The position numbers were made by a program, and so were the translations under genes. From Pectobacterium peruviense (GTDB taxonomy: Bacteria; Pseudomonadota; Gammaproteobacteria; Enterobacterales; Enterobacteriaceae): a stretch of 64,000 nt of DNA. Below are positions 40,735-49,395 of the stretch, in pieces. How positions within the stretch are numbered: position 1 is the stretch's first letter; every line of letters begins with the position of its first letter. Where the stretch lies: the NCBI RefSeq assembly GCF_002847345.1, contig NZ_LXFV01000007.1, positions 124,001 through 188,000 of the forward strand, given 5' to 3'. Below the pieces are notes generated by a model. That model was given only the letters and a program-made list of their open reading frames with translations. It was not told the origin of the DNA and did not search any database.

Positions 40735-41381
40735 TGGATGCGAAAGAATTAATCGCCCGCCGCGTCGCGCTGGAACTGAAAAACGGTGACGTGGTGAATT
40801 TAGGGATTGGCTTACCCACCAAAGTCGCGAATTACGTGCCGCACGGCATCGAAGTTACCTTCCAATCAGAGAACGGCTTTTTAGGGCTCGGCGCGATTAC
40901 CGAACCGGATGGCAATCTGGTTAACGCCGGAGGTCAGGCATGCGGCATGGTGCCGGGTGCGGCAATGTTCGACAGCGCCTTTTCCTTTGCGCTGATTCGC
41001 GGCGGCCATGTCGATGTCTGCGTGCTGGGCGGCTTGCAGGTCGATGAACACGCCAACCTCGCCAACTGGATGGTGCCGGGAAAAATGGTGCCTGGCATGG
41101 GCGGCGCGATGGATCTGGTGGTCGGGGCGAAGAAGGTCATCATCGCCCTTGAGCACTGCGCCAAAAATGGCGATGCAAAACTATTGCACCAATGCACCTA
41201 CCCGCTGACCGCCGCCAATAAAGTCAGCATGGTCGTCACTGAACTGGCGGTCTTCCAGTTTATCGACCAGCAGATGGTGCTGACCGAAATCAGCCCCGAC
41301 ATCACCGTGGACGAACTGCGCCAAAAAACCGAGGCGAACTTCATCGTGTCCGCCGATGTAAAACCATTCAGCATTCATTAA
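40734..41381 (+). CDS. atoA: 3-oxoacid CoA-transferase subunit B
   Basis: 215 residues; the catalytic glutamate lies in [11 protein letters not shown], and [15 protein letters not shown] and [15 protein letters not shown] are family segments. The ATG overlaps the subunit A stop; GGGAGAG precedes it. Forms the A2B2 enzyme with the previous gene. Confidence 0.88.
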   Translation: MDAKELIARRVALELKNGDVVNLGIGLPTKVANYVPHGIEVTFQSENGFLGLGAITEPDGNLVNAGGQACGMVPGAAMFDSAFSFALIRGGHVDVCVLGGLQVDEHANLANWMVPGKMVPGMGGAMDLVVGAKKVIIALEHCAKNGDAKLLHQCTYPLTAANKVSMVVTELAVFQFIDQQMVLTEISPDITVDELRQKTEANFIVSADVKPFSIH

Positions 41382-41392
41382 TCGAGGCGATC

Positions 41393-42571
41393 ATGAACGA
41401 CTCCGTTGTTATTGTTAATGCCAAGCGCACCGCAATTGGTAAATTTGCAGGCAGTCTGGCCAACACCTCTGCCATCGACATGGCATCTGCCACCATCCGT
41501 GACTGTCTGTCTACGCTGCCGGACACGCTGGCGATTGATGAAGTGATTCTCGGCAACGTGCTGCAAGCCGGCCTGGGCCAAAACCCCGCACATCAAGCCA
41601 GCCTGGCTGCCGGTCTGTCTTTTGAAACACCTTCACTGACCATCAGCAAAGTATGTGGCTCCGGTCTGAAGGCGGTTGTGCTGGGCGCACAGTCTATTCT
41701 GTCCGGCGATAATCAGGTCTGCGTGACTGGCGGGATGGAAAACATGAGCGCCGCGCCTTACCTGCTGGAGAAAGCGCGCCACGGTTACCGCATGGGAGAC
41801 GGCAAGCTTGTTGACATCATGATTAAGGATGGCCTGTGGTGTGCGTTTAACGATTACCACATGGGCACCACAGCGGAAAATATCGCCGAGCGCTACCAGC
41901 TCACGCGAGAAGAACAGGATCAGGTAGCGCTGGCATCGCAGCAGAAAGCCGTCGCCGCGATTGAAGCGGGTCGCTTCAAAGCCGAAATTACCCCGCTGTC
42001 ACTGCGTAGCAAAAAAGAGACGCGGATTTTCGATCGGGATGAATTCCCTCGTGCAGATACCACGCTGGCATCGCTGGCTGCGTTACGTCCGGCGTTTTCC
42101 GCTAACGGCACAGTCACCGCTGGCAATGCGTCCGGCATTAACGATGCCGCCGCGACGCTGGTGTTAATGCGTGAATCCGAAGCGAAAAAACAGGGGATTA
42201 CCCCGCTGGCGCGGATCCGCAGTTGGGCGTCTGCTGGAGTACCGAGTGAAGTAATGGGGCTGGGGCCGATTCCGGCAACGCAGAAAGCGCTGCTCAAGGC
42301 TGGGCTGACGATCGGTGATATCGACCTGATTGAAGCCAATGAAGCCTTTGCCGCACAGTTTCTAGCGGTACAGCGCGATCTGCAACTCGATCCAGAGAAA
42401 GTGAACGTGAACGGCGGTGCCATTGCTCTGGGCCACCCTATCGGTGCGAGCGGTGCGCGTATTCTCGTCACGCTGGTACATGCGCTGCACAGCTATAACA
42501 AAACGCTGGGATTGGCGACGCTGTGCATCGGCGGTGGGCAAGGTATCGCGATGATCGTCGAACGCGTTTAA
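41393..42571 (+). CDS. atoB: acetyl-CoA C-acetyltransferase (thiolase)
   Basis: 392 residues with nucleophile C88 ([11 protein letters not shown]), the NEAFAAQF and GHPIGASG motifs and the second cysteine C378 (LCIGGGQG). It would cleave a 3-oxoacyl-CoA made by the CoA-transferase to acetyl-CoA plus a shorter acyl-CoA. Last gene of the operon, before a terminator. Confidence 0.9.
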   Translation: MNDSVVIVNAKRTAIGKFAGSLANTSAIDMASATIRDCLSTLPDTLAIDEVILGNVLQAGLGQNPAHQASLAAGLSFETPSLTISKVCGSGLKAVVLGAQSILSGDNQVCVTGGMENMSAAPYLLEKARHGYRMGDGKLVDIMIKDGLWCAFNDYHMGTTAENIAERYQLTREEQDQVALASQQKAVAAIEAGRFKAEITPLSLRSKKETRIFDRDEFPRADTTLASLAALRPAFSANGTVTAGNASGINDAAATLVLMRESEAKKQGITPLARIRSWASAGVPSEVMGLGPIPATQKALLKAGLTIGDIDLIEANEAFAAQFLAVQRDLQLDPEKVNVNGGAIALGHPIGASGARILVTLVHALHSYNKTLGLATLCIGGGQGIAMIVERV

Positions 42572-42597
42572 AGCGGGTTGTTGCCAGTCAAAAGACA

Positions 42598-42622
42598 ATG
42601 CAGGCCATTACGGCCTGCATTG
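42598..42622 (+). terminator. terminator of the CitMHS-AtuA-Ato operon
   Basis: ATGCAGGCC/GGCCTGCAT stem with an ATTAC loop. The T-rich tail is interrupted (TGCTTTCTT). Confidence 0.65.
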
Positions 42623-42669
42623 CTTTCTTCGTGCTACACATTTTGGGGAACAGCAACACGATTCCTCAG

Positions 42670-44340
42670 TTAAAACGTTTCCCAATTCGCATTCGATGAG
42701 CCAGCAGATGTGGGTTTGGGCAAAAGCGATTTCGGTAATGCAGTAAGAGAAGGTGCGCTCGCCGCACGGTGTTCCTGCGTAGCAGCCTGATCAATTTTGA
42801 ACACCTCAACCGCATTCTGCAAAAATCTAGCCTGCTCTTCCAATGCTGCCGCAGCAGAAGCCGATTCTTCAACCAGCGAGGCGTTTTGCTGCGTAACGCG
42901 ATCCATTTCATTAACCGCCTGCCCGACCTGATCGATCCCTCGGCTTTGTTCATCCGACGCCGACGCGATTTCGCCCATAATATCCGTCACCCGGCTCACG
43001 GCGCTGACGATTTCTTTCATCGTATCGCCCGCGTCTTTCACCTGCACAGAACCAGTATTGGCACGACTAACCGAATCATCAATCAGCGATTTGATCTCTT
43101 TGGCAGCCTGAGCACTGCGCTGTGCCAGCGTGCGTACTTCTCCCGCCACCACGGCAAAGCCCCGCCCCTGCTCACCCGCTCGCGCCGCTTCTACCGCCGC
43201 ATTCAACGCCAGAATATTGGTTTGGAAAGCAATGCTATCAATCACGCTGGTAATATGGGCGATTTTTTGTGAACTGTCAGAGATCTCATTCATCGTTTTC
43301 ACGACATTATCGACGACAGTGCCACCTTTGTTGGCCGTTTCTGACGCATTTTTTGCCAGCAGCGTAGCCTGACGCGCGTTGTCTGAATTCTGTTTCACCG
43401 TTGAGGTTAGCTGCTCCATGCTGGCCGCCGTTTCCTGTAGCGATGCGGCCTGTTGCTCCGTACGCGAAGACAGATCGTTGCTGCCTACCGAAATTTCACT
43501 GGCCCCGGAATGAATGGAGTTGGAACTGTCACGAACCAGACTCACGGTACGGATTAATGACTGCTGCATATCGTGCAGCCCCGCCGCCAGTTGGCTCATC
43601 TCATTACGACCTGCGGTATCAATATGATGCGTCAGATTACCCTCGGCGATAGCGCTGATATGCCGCATGAGCGTACGCAGCGGGTGCAAAAGAATGCGCT
43701 GCAACCCGATCCAACTGAGAATAATCACCAGCACGACGACCACAGACAGTGCGCCCAAAAGCCACAGCATCGTTTCAAATGCGACGTGGTTTTCCTGTAA
43801 GCCATCATCCGACAGCTGATTTTGTGCCGCACGCCAAGTTATGTAGGCATCCTGCATCGCCACGTTAAACGGCGTCGCCCCACTACTCAATTTCATCGCC
43901 GCCCCCGCCAATCCACCGGAAAGCGAATCCACAATATCATTCAGTAGTTTGTCGTAAGCGGTATAACTCGCCTCAAGTTTTTTGGATAACGCGTCATCCA
44001 ATCCGGGTGTATTAGGCAGAGACAAATAGTGTTTATAACTACTCTCTGAGGCGGCCAGTTGTGATTTAGCCTGCTGTAAAAGCGCCTGCATGGCCTCTTT
44101 ATCCGCATTCCCCATCATCATGTTTTGTATAATAGAACCGATAGCGATGCGCGTCTGATTCATCATAATCCAGGCATCAGTAAAGGCGGCCACATTCTGG
44201 TTAGAGCGTTGAGAAACAAGGAAACTGTCTCTATCGCTCATCAATGCTCGAACGGATAGCGCCCCTGTTAAAAACTGAGATATTCCTAATACAAACAATA
44301 AAATAACAAGGATAGTAATGACTTTTATACGCTTAAACAT
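42670..44340 (-). CDS. methyl-accepting chemotaxis protein
   Basis: 556 residues of the Tar/Tsr type: two membrane helices around a four-helix periplasmic sensor domain (about 35-190), HAMP domain, and signalling domain with methylation helices (EQQAASLQETAASMEQLT) and the conserved hairpin tip (DSIAFQTNILALNAAVEAARAGEQGRGFAVVA). The C-terminus NWETF is the CheR/CheB docking pentapeptide, so it is a full-length high-abundance-type receptor. The ligand is unknown; it is convergent with the carboxylate operon and may sense its substrate. Confidence 0.93.
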   Translation of the reverse strand: MFKRIKVITILVILLFVLGISQFLTGALSVRALMSDRDSFLVSQRSNQNVAAFTDAWIMMNQTRIAIGSIIQNMMMGNADKEAMQALLQQAKSQLAASESSYKHYLSLPNTPGLDDALSKKLEASYTAYDKLLNDIVDSLSGGLAGAAMKLSSGATPFNVAMQDAYITWRAAQNQLSDDGLQENHVAFETMLWLLGALSVVVVLVIILSWIGLQRILLHPLRTLMRHISAIAEGNLTHHIDTAGRNEMSQLAAGLHDMQQSLIRTVSLVRDSSNSIHSGASEISVGSNDLSSRTEQQAASLQETAASMEQLTSTVKQNSDNARQATLLAKNASETANKGGTVVDNVVKTMNEISDSSQKIAHITSVIDSIAFQTNILALNAAVEAARAGEQGRGFAVVAGEVRTLAQRSAQAAKEIKSLIDDSVSRANTGSVQVKDAGDTMKEIVSAVSRVTDIMGEIASASDEQSRGIDQVGQAVNEMDRVTQQNASLVEESASAAAALEEQARFLQNAVEVFKIDQAATQEHRAASAPSLTALPKSLLPKPTSAGSSNANWETF

Positions 44341-44612
44341 GGCACACCCTCTTTTTCCATAAGGATGTGATATTTATATCCGAAAAAAGAAGGGAAATAT
44401 TGAACACTCAACACAAATAAAAACATTGCCTATATTATTTAACATCAGAATATGGATTATATTATTTTTAATATGGATAAAATCTCATTCCAGAAAATAT
44501 ACTCTCTACATTAAATAGTGGCAGCGCCGAAAAATCATTACGCACACCGTACGTAATGATAACGAACACTGCCACATCAAACATCACCAATAAGATAATC
44601 TGATGAGTATAT

Positions 44613-45230
44613 TTATTTCAGATAAACCAGCGCCTGCTTCAGCATCTGCTCATCAATACCGTGCCCGACACCGGGTGCGATATCCAACGTAAACGACGTC
44701 CCGAGTTCCTGAAAGCGATGGGCGGCAGCATGAGCATGCCCAACCACAATGACGCCATCTGCTTCACCGTGAATCAGATGCACCGCGACATCAGCAAAGG
44801 CTTTTTCTGGTAAAACGGCAAAGCGGCCGCTGAACGCAATAATATGCCCAGCCAGCGAGGACTCAGACTTCAACGCTTCCAGCGACATGATGCTCCCCTG
44901 CGAGAACCCCACCAGCACGATTTGTTCCGCGCTAATGCCACTTTGTTCCTGCCAGTGGCGCACGGTATCCACAAAACGCGGCAAGTTTGCTTCAATACGA
45001 GATAACCGATTCTCTTCCGTGACGCCCTGAACAGAGAACCACTGCCGCCCGTCGCCATAGCCAGTACTGAACGGCCCGGCAATACTGACCACAATCGCCT
45101 GCGGTAAGGCGGCAGCAAAATAGCGCCCAATCTGCGCCATGCCTGCGGCGGTATCACCTACGCCATGAAACAGCAGGATTAATCGATTTGCTTCTGAGGG
45201 TTGCTGAACAACAACATAATCTTGATTCAC
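44613..45230 (-). CDS. ypfH: YpfH-like alpha/beta-hydrolase esterase
   Basis: 205 residues with the carboxylesterase fold: FHGVGDT oxyanion region, nucleophile S110 in GFSQGS, an Asp in HGEADGVI and a His in GVGHGID. Start GTG at 45230 has GGAGA six bases upstream. In E. coli ypfH lies between ypfN and tmcA; here it keeps that relative order but is separated from both by accessory DNA. Confidence 0.85.
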   Translation of the reverse strand: MNQDYVVVQQPSEANRLILLFHGVGDTAAGMAQIGRYFAAALPQAIVVSIAGPFSTGYGDGRQWFSVQGVTEENRLSRIEANLPRFVDTVRHWQEQSGISAEQIVLVGFSQGSIMSLEALKSESSLAGHIIAFSGRFAVLPEKAFADVAVHLIHGEADGVIVVGHAHAAAHRFQELGTSFTLDIAPGVGHGIDEQMLKQALVYLK

Positions 45231-45397
45231 GTTTCTCTCCTGAAGGCATGCGTCAAACGCAACACCTGGCGACAGTCGTCATAAAGTAGGGTTAATTCTC
45301 ACTATACGCCGCGTACTGACAGGAGAAATCGGGAATTACTGAACGAGATGTTCCATTTTTTGCAATGACAGAGGGAAAACCTCACAGCCTCGTCCTG

Positions 45398-45625
45398 TCA
45401 GTGCGGTTTGATAATACGGATCGTTGAGGCTGGATCGTTCGTCAAACAACGCGCCGGACGCACCGGCCGTTTGACCAATCCCCCACCGCAGTTCGGGCAG
45501 GCGTGGTGAAATACGGAATCCGCACAGTCAGGACAGAACGTGCACTCATAGGAGCAGATATACGTTTCGGCGTCCGGCGGCAAATCACAGTCGCAATGTT
45601 CACAGTTAGGGCGTAATTCCAGCAT
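45398..45625 (-). CDS. DUF1272 cysteine-rich protein
   Basis: 75 residues from MLELRPNCEHCD; the ATG at 45625 is preferred over a TTG 21 bases upstream. It has four CxxC-like pairs (CEHCDCDLP, CSYECTFCPDC, HHACPNCGG), so it probably binds zinc. DUF1272 has no known function. It is divergent to the autotransporter gene. Confidence 0.82.
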   Translation of the reverse strand: MLELRPNCEHCDCDLPPDAETYICSYECTFCPDCADSVFHHACPNCGGGLVKRPVRPARCLTNDPASTIRIIKPH

Positions 45626-45665
45626 CGGCTTATCCTGATTCAACAAAAAATTATGGCGCTCTCGC

Positions 45666-45691
45666 TGTCACTTTTCCGTGGTTATTGCACA
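45666..45691 (+). promoter_or_regulatory. ECF-regulon motif, copy 1, before the autotransporter
   Basis: TGTCACTTTTC then TTGCACA, with the first C of CAC (45669) 16 bases before the first T of TTGCACA (45685). The same two blocks at the same spacing occur at 53703-53728 (minus), 55629-55657 and 57978-58006. The autotransporter starts 164 bases downstream. Confidence 0.65.
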
Positions 45692-45855
45692 AAGATCAGT
45701 GAAGGAGACTGAGGTTCTTTTCTACCAGAAACCGCCCTTCATGCAAATAAGGTTTATACCCCGAAATAATGCATCGCATTAACGTCAACCTTACTTTCCA
45801 AATCCCTTTTTATTTGGGAGGCGGTTCCATGTTCTAGAAATGCAGGGAAAATAAA

Positions 45856-48816
45856 ATGACAGCAGCAGCGCAGCTATTTTCATTAAAAAAGAATGCGTCG
45901 TTAAAAAGAAAAACATTTCGGCAATCCATCATCGCTGCCAATATCAGTATCGCATTGCTGATGTTGGCAGGTTGTGGCAGTAGCGGAGGAGGCGGCGGTG
46001 AAACCGCCAGCGTCGCGCCAACGTCACCATCCCCAACAACACCGACGACACCTACCACACCCACGACGCCAACCACGCCGGAAACGCCGACAGCCTCCGC
46101 CGTTAAAGTCGGAATTATTGATTCCGGTCTGGAAGCTGGTCGGCCAGAATTTAATTACGGCAACCTGCATTTTTCATCGTTTATTGGAGGCAGCCCGCAA
46201 CTTAACGATGATCAAGGCGTTAACGGGCACGGTACGCTGGTCGCACTGGCGCTGGCTGGTTTGGCGACGGAAAGCTATGCGGGAGGCGTGGCACCAGATA
46301 GCGAACTCTACATCGCACAAGCATCGGCAAACAATCGCTTTAACTATCAAAACACGACGTCCGCCGTGAATTGGCTGCTCAATTCAGGCGTGAAAATTAT
46401 CAATATGTCCTACGCCGCGGATGAGCGACTCACCACCACCGCAGAGCTGAATAATGCCAGTAACAACTTTAGCTATCTCTTAGTCCGTAACGAATTGAAA
46501 AGCATCGTCGATGCCGAAGCACTGAGCATTGTCGCCACGGGGAATAATGCTGGTTCCACCCCCTCGCCTAATACTCAGATCCCACTGATTTTTGGTGATG
46601 CCTCGCTGCAAAAAGGCATTCTCGCCGTTACTGGCTACATCCCTGAATGGGTCGGGCAGGAAGGAACCGAGCGCCCTGCTGAACTTTACCTTTTTGATAA
46701 GTGCGGCAATGTCGCGGCCTACTGCATGAGTGCGCCAGGCTATGTGGATTATCCCGTTGCAGGCAGCAGTTCGTCTGAACGTTCGCACGGCACCTCTTTT
46801 GCCGCACCACGCGTTGCAGGCGGGGCATCCCGAGTACAGGCGGCCTATCCGTGGATGACCGGCTACAACCTGCAACAGACATTACTCACCACCGCGGCCT
46901 ACCACACCGATGGCTATACCCGATACGACGCAGAGAATTCTTACTACGAAATCATCAGGGACAGCGGAGGTAACGTCACAGGAAGTATTTTCCATCCCGC
47001 TTATATCGCGGTAGCCGATACCGCCAACGGACGCCCTTATAACGATACCTTTGGCTGGGGCGATCTGGACGTCGATAAAGCCGTAAAAGGCCCGGCAATG
47101 TTTTATGCCGATAACTTCACCGCTCGTTTAACCGCAGGCGATTACACGTTCGCTAACGATATCAGCGGCGACTACGGCCTGATCGTCAACGGCGCCAGCA
47201 ATGCGGGTGGCACTCTGCATTTGACCGGCACCAACACTTATAAAGGTGATACACAAATCACCGCCAACCGTTTGTACGTTGACGGATCAATTGCGGGTAA
47301 CGCCAGCGTATCCGGCTTCGGCACGCTAGCAGGAAAAGGCCGGATTGGCGGTAATGTGAATAATACGGGTATCGTTGCCACCACAGCAGAAGGCGGACTG
47401 ACCGTCGCAGGTAACTATACTCAGGGCAGCAGCGGCCTGCTGAACGTGACACTGGCAAATCCGTTTACCATAGAGGGAACGGCTACGTTAAATGGTGGAT
47501 TACGCGTTGGCCTGCCCAGCAACACCTACATCGTCCAAACGCAGGAAACGCTGCTGCACAGCAATCAGGGCATCAGCGGCACTTTTAGCACCACCGACCT
47601 CGGGCTATTCCTGACAGGAAACCTGACTTACGGCAGCAACGATGTCACGGGCGCATTCAGCCGCCTCAATACCGTAGACGCGGTCATCAACAGCGGCTTG
47701 CAAAGCGCCGCACAATTGCAGACCGCTGCCAATATCGAATCGGCGCTACAGGTTGCCGACCGCTGGTCAGCCTTATCCTCGACCAGCGAGCAGCAATCCA
47801 GTTTGCTGACGAAAGCCGCCGCATTCCAGCAGTTAGGCAGCGCGAGTGCCGCAGCCATCGCGCTGGATTCACTGTCTGGTCAGGCGCATGCATCCAGCAA
47901 TGCCATTCTGTTTAACAGCCTGGATTACCAGAACCAGTTACTGAATAACCGACTTGATCTGTTAGGGAACGGGAAGAACTACGGGCTATGGATTGAAACC
48001 GGAAAGCTGCGCGGCGATCTGAAACAGTCCGGCTATCTGGGTAGCCATTACGATATCACCCTGACGGCCATCGGTACGGATACCGATTTCAACACCCCAG
48101 GATTACGCGCCGGGATTGCCTATACCAACAGCCAGATCAAAGCAGACTACGACGGTAGCGGCGGCAGTAGTGAGAATGAGCTGCACGGAGTAATGACCTA
48201 CGCGCGCTACAACCTCACGCCGGAATGGTTCGTTCAGGGCAACCTGAGCTATCAGCACGGCCGCGATAAGCTGAAGCGTTCTATCTTGCTGAATAATGTC
48301 GAAGCCGTTTCCAGCAGCACGTCAAGCGATAGCTGGCAGAGCCTGCTCAAAATGGGATACGAATTTGCACTCAACGATATTTTTAGCGTTCAACCTTATG
48401 CAGGACTCAAATACAGCTACCTGTCTACTGGCGGATTTACGGATACCGGCAGCGCATTGGGTCTGACGGGAGAAGGCAACGACTATTCGCGTACCGTGGG
48501 TCTGACAGGGCTTAATCTGCGCGCCCTGCTGCAATGGAATCAGCGATGGTGGAGCAGCGTCGGCGTTAGCGGTGAGTACCAACATGCGTTTACCAACCCA
48601 TCGCTTGATGTCTCCGCCCGCTGGAGCGGACTGGGCCGCGAAGGAGAACGCCTCGATATACCGGGCATTCGACTGGACAAAGACTCGCAGTGGGCAGGCG
48701 TGAGGCTGGACGTGGGTAAAGCAGCGGATGCACGTTTCTTCCTGCGTGCTGACAAACACTTTGCCGATCGCGGTAACGAAGAAGTGTTGCGCGGCGGCGT
48801 CGACGTTTCCTTCTAA
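45856..48816 (+). CDS. subtilisin-like lipoprotein autotransporter
   Basis: 986 residues. A lipobox LAGC with Cys40 ends the signal peptide, then Gly and Thr-Pro repeats form a linker. The S8 peptidase domain has catalytic D89 (GIIDSG), H125 (GHGT) and S314 (GTSFAAP) and an Asn in ATGNNAG. A PATR-type beta-helix segment (TGTNTYKGDT, GNASVSGFGTLAGKG) leads to a C-terminal autotransporter barrel (about 690-986) ending in Phe. This resembles NalP of Neisseria and SphB1 of Bordetella, which cleave other surface proteins. It carries the ECF motif upstream. Confidence 0.88.
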   Translation: MTAAAQLFSLKKNASLKRKTFRQSIIAANISIALLMLAGCGSSGGGGGETASVAPTSPSPTTPTTPTTPTTPTTPETPTASAVKVGIIDSGLEAGRPEFNYGNLHFSSFIGGSPQLNDDQGVNGHGTLVALALAGLATESYAGGVAPDSELYIAQASANNRFNYQNTTSAVNWLLNSGVKIINMSYAADERLTTTAELNNASNNFSYLLVRNELKSIVDAEALSIVATGNNAGSTPSPNTQIPLIFGDASLQKGILAVTGYIPEWVGQEGTERPAELYLFDKCGNVAAYCMSAPGYVDYPVAGSSSSERSHGTSFAAPRVAGGASRVQAAYPWMTGYNLQQTLLTTAAYHTDGYTRYDAENSYYEIIRDSGGNVTGSIFHPAYIAVADTANGRPYNDTFGWGDLDVDKAVKGPAMFYADNFTARLTAGDYTFANDISGDYGLIVNGASNAGGTLHLTGTNTYKGDTQITANRLYVDGSIAGNASVSGFGTLAGKGRIGGNVNNTGIVATTAEGGLTVAGNYTQGSSGLLNVTLANPFTIEGTATLNGGLRVGLPSNTYIVQTQETLLHSNQGISGTFSTTDLGLFLTGNLTYGSNDVTGAFSRLNTVDAVINSGLQSAAQLQTAANIESALQVADRWSALSSTSEQQSSLLTKAAAFQQLGSASAAAIALDSLSGQAHASSNAILFNSLDYQNQLLNNRLDLLGNGKNYGLWIETGKLRGDLKQSGYLGSHYDITLTAIGTDTDFNTPGLRAGIAYTNSQIKADYDGSGGSSENELHGVMTYARYNLTPEWFVQGNLSYQHGRDKLKRSILLNNVEAVSSSTSSDSWQSLLKMGYEFALNDIFSVQPYAGLKYSYLSTGGFTDTGSALGLTGEGNDYSRTVGLTGLNLRALLQWNQRWWSSVGVSGEYQHAFTNPSLDVSARWSGLGREGERLDIPGIRLDKDSQWAGVRLDVGKAADARFFLRADKHFADRGNEEVLRGGVDVSF

Positions 48817-48974
48817 TCATCCATGACGCTGGCGGCATCTCCGTCGGCGTCAATTTGATATCCACGCCGTCACCGAAAAGAACACGTTATATTAGAAAGT
48901 GCAGACTCACTCTTTTTAGGTATCCTTTTTCTACCATATCAGCCACCACAATTCTGAAACAAAGGAAGTAAGAA

Positions 48975-49346
48975 ATGGCACAGGACAGAGATGAAATCTA
49001 TCGACTCGTGGGCGAACTGTTGCGCAGCATCCAAGATGGCGATCCAACTGCTTTAGTAGATTTTGGCGTGAGCCCGGCTATTTACGAAGAGATTCTTGAG
49101 GAATTGGATAGCGTGGGGGAAAACATGGCGGAACTGACGCTTCCGCCTTATAACATAGCTTTTACACCAGATAGAACGGGCAGGATTCCCCTGTGCAGTT
49201 ACGCGATGGACGCCTCCCCTCAGCGCAAGAGAGTGGAATGCCAGCTCTGGTCTAGAGAGAAAAAGACCGAACTGACGTTAATTGCCGACTACCCAGAGAA
49301 ACCGGGGAAAACGTCTCTGCTTTTCCGACTCTTAGAAACGCAATAA
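48975..49346 (+). CDS. conserved protein of unknown function
   Basis: 123 residues, starting MAQDRDEIYRLVGELLRSIQ. I do not recognise the family with confidence. It is soluble, acidic in the N-terminal half (EEILEELDSVGENM), with a basic segment near residue 80 and no signal peptide. AAAGGAAG lies before the ATG. It stands alone between the autotransporter and the convergent ABC transporter, and I see no ECF motif before it. Confidence 0.75.
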   Translation: MAQDRDEIYRLVGELLRSIQDGDPTALVDFGVSPAIYEEILEELDSVGENMAELTLPPYNIAFTPDRTGRIPLCSYAMDASPQRKRVECQLWSREKKTELTLIADYPEKPGKTSLLFRLLETQ

Positions 49347-49373
49347 CTCCGCCCCTGTTTGAGCGGAATTATT
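49342..49373. terminator. hairpin between convergent genes
   Basis: AATAACTCCGC (49342-49352) pairs with GCGGAATTATT (49363-49373) around a CCCTGTTTGA loop. No T-run, so only a candidate terminator for either side. Confidence 0.45.
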
Positions 49374-49395
49374 CCATTGAAGACAGCAGACAGCA

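Noticed and set aside
45834-46076. Minus-strand frame with a VVG repeat
   Set aside because: It is the reverse reading of the Thr-Pro linker of the autotransporter gene.
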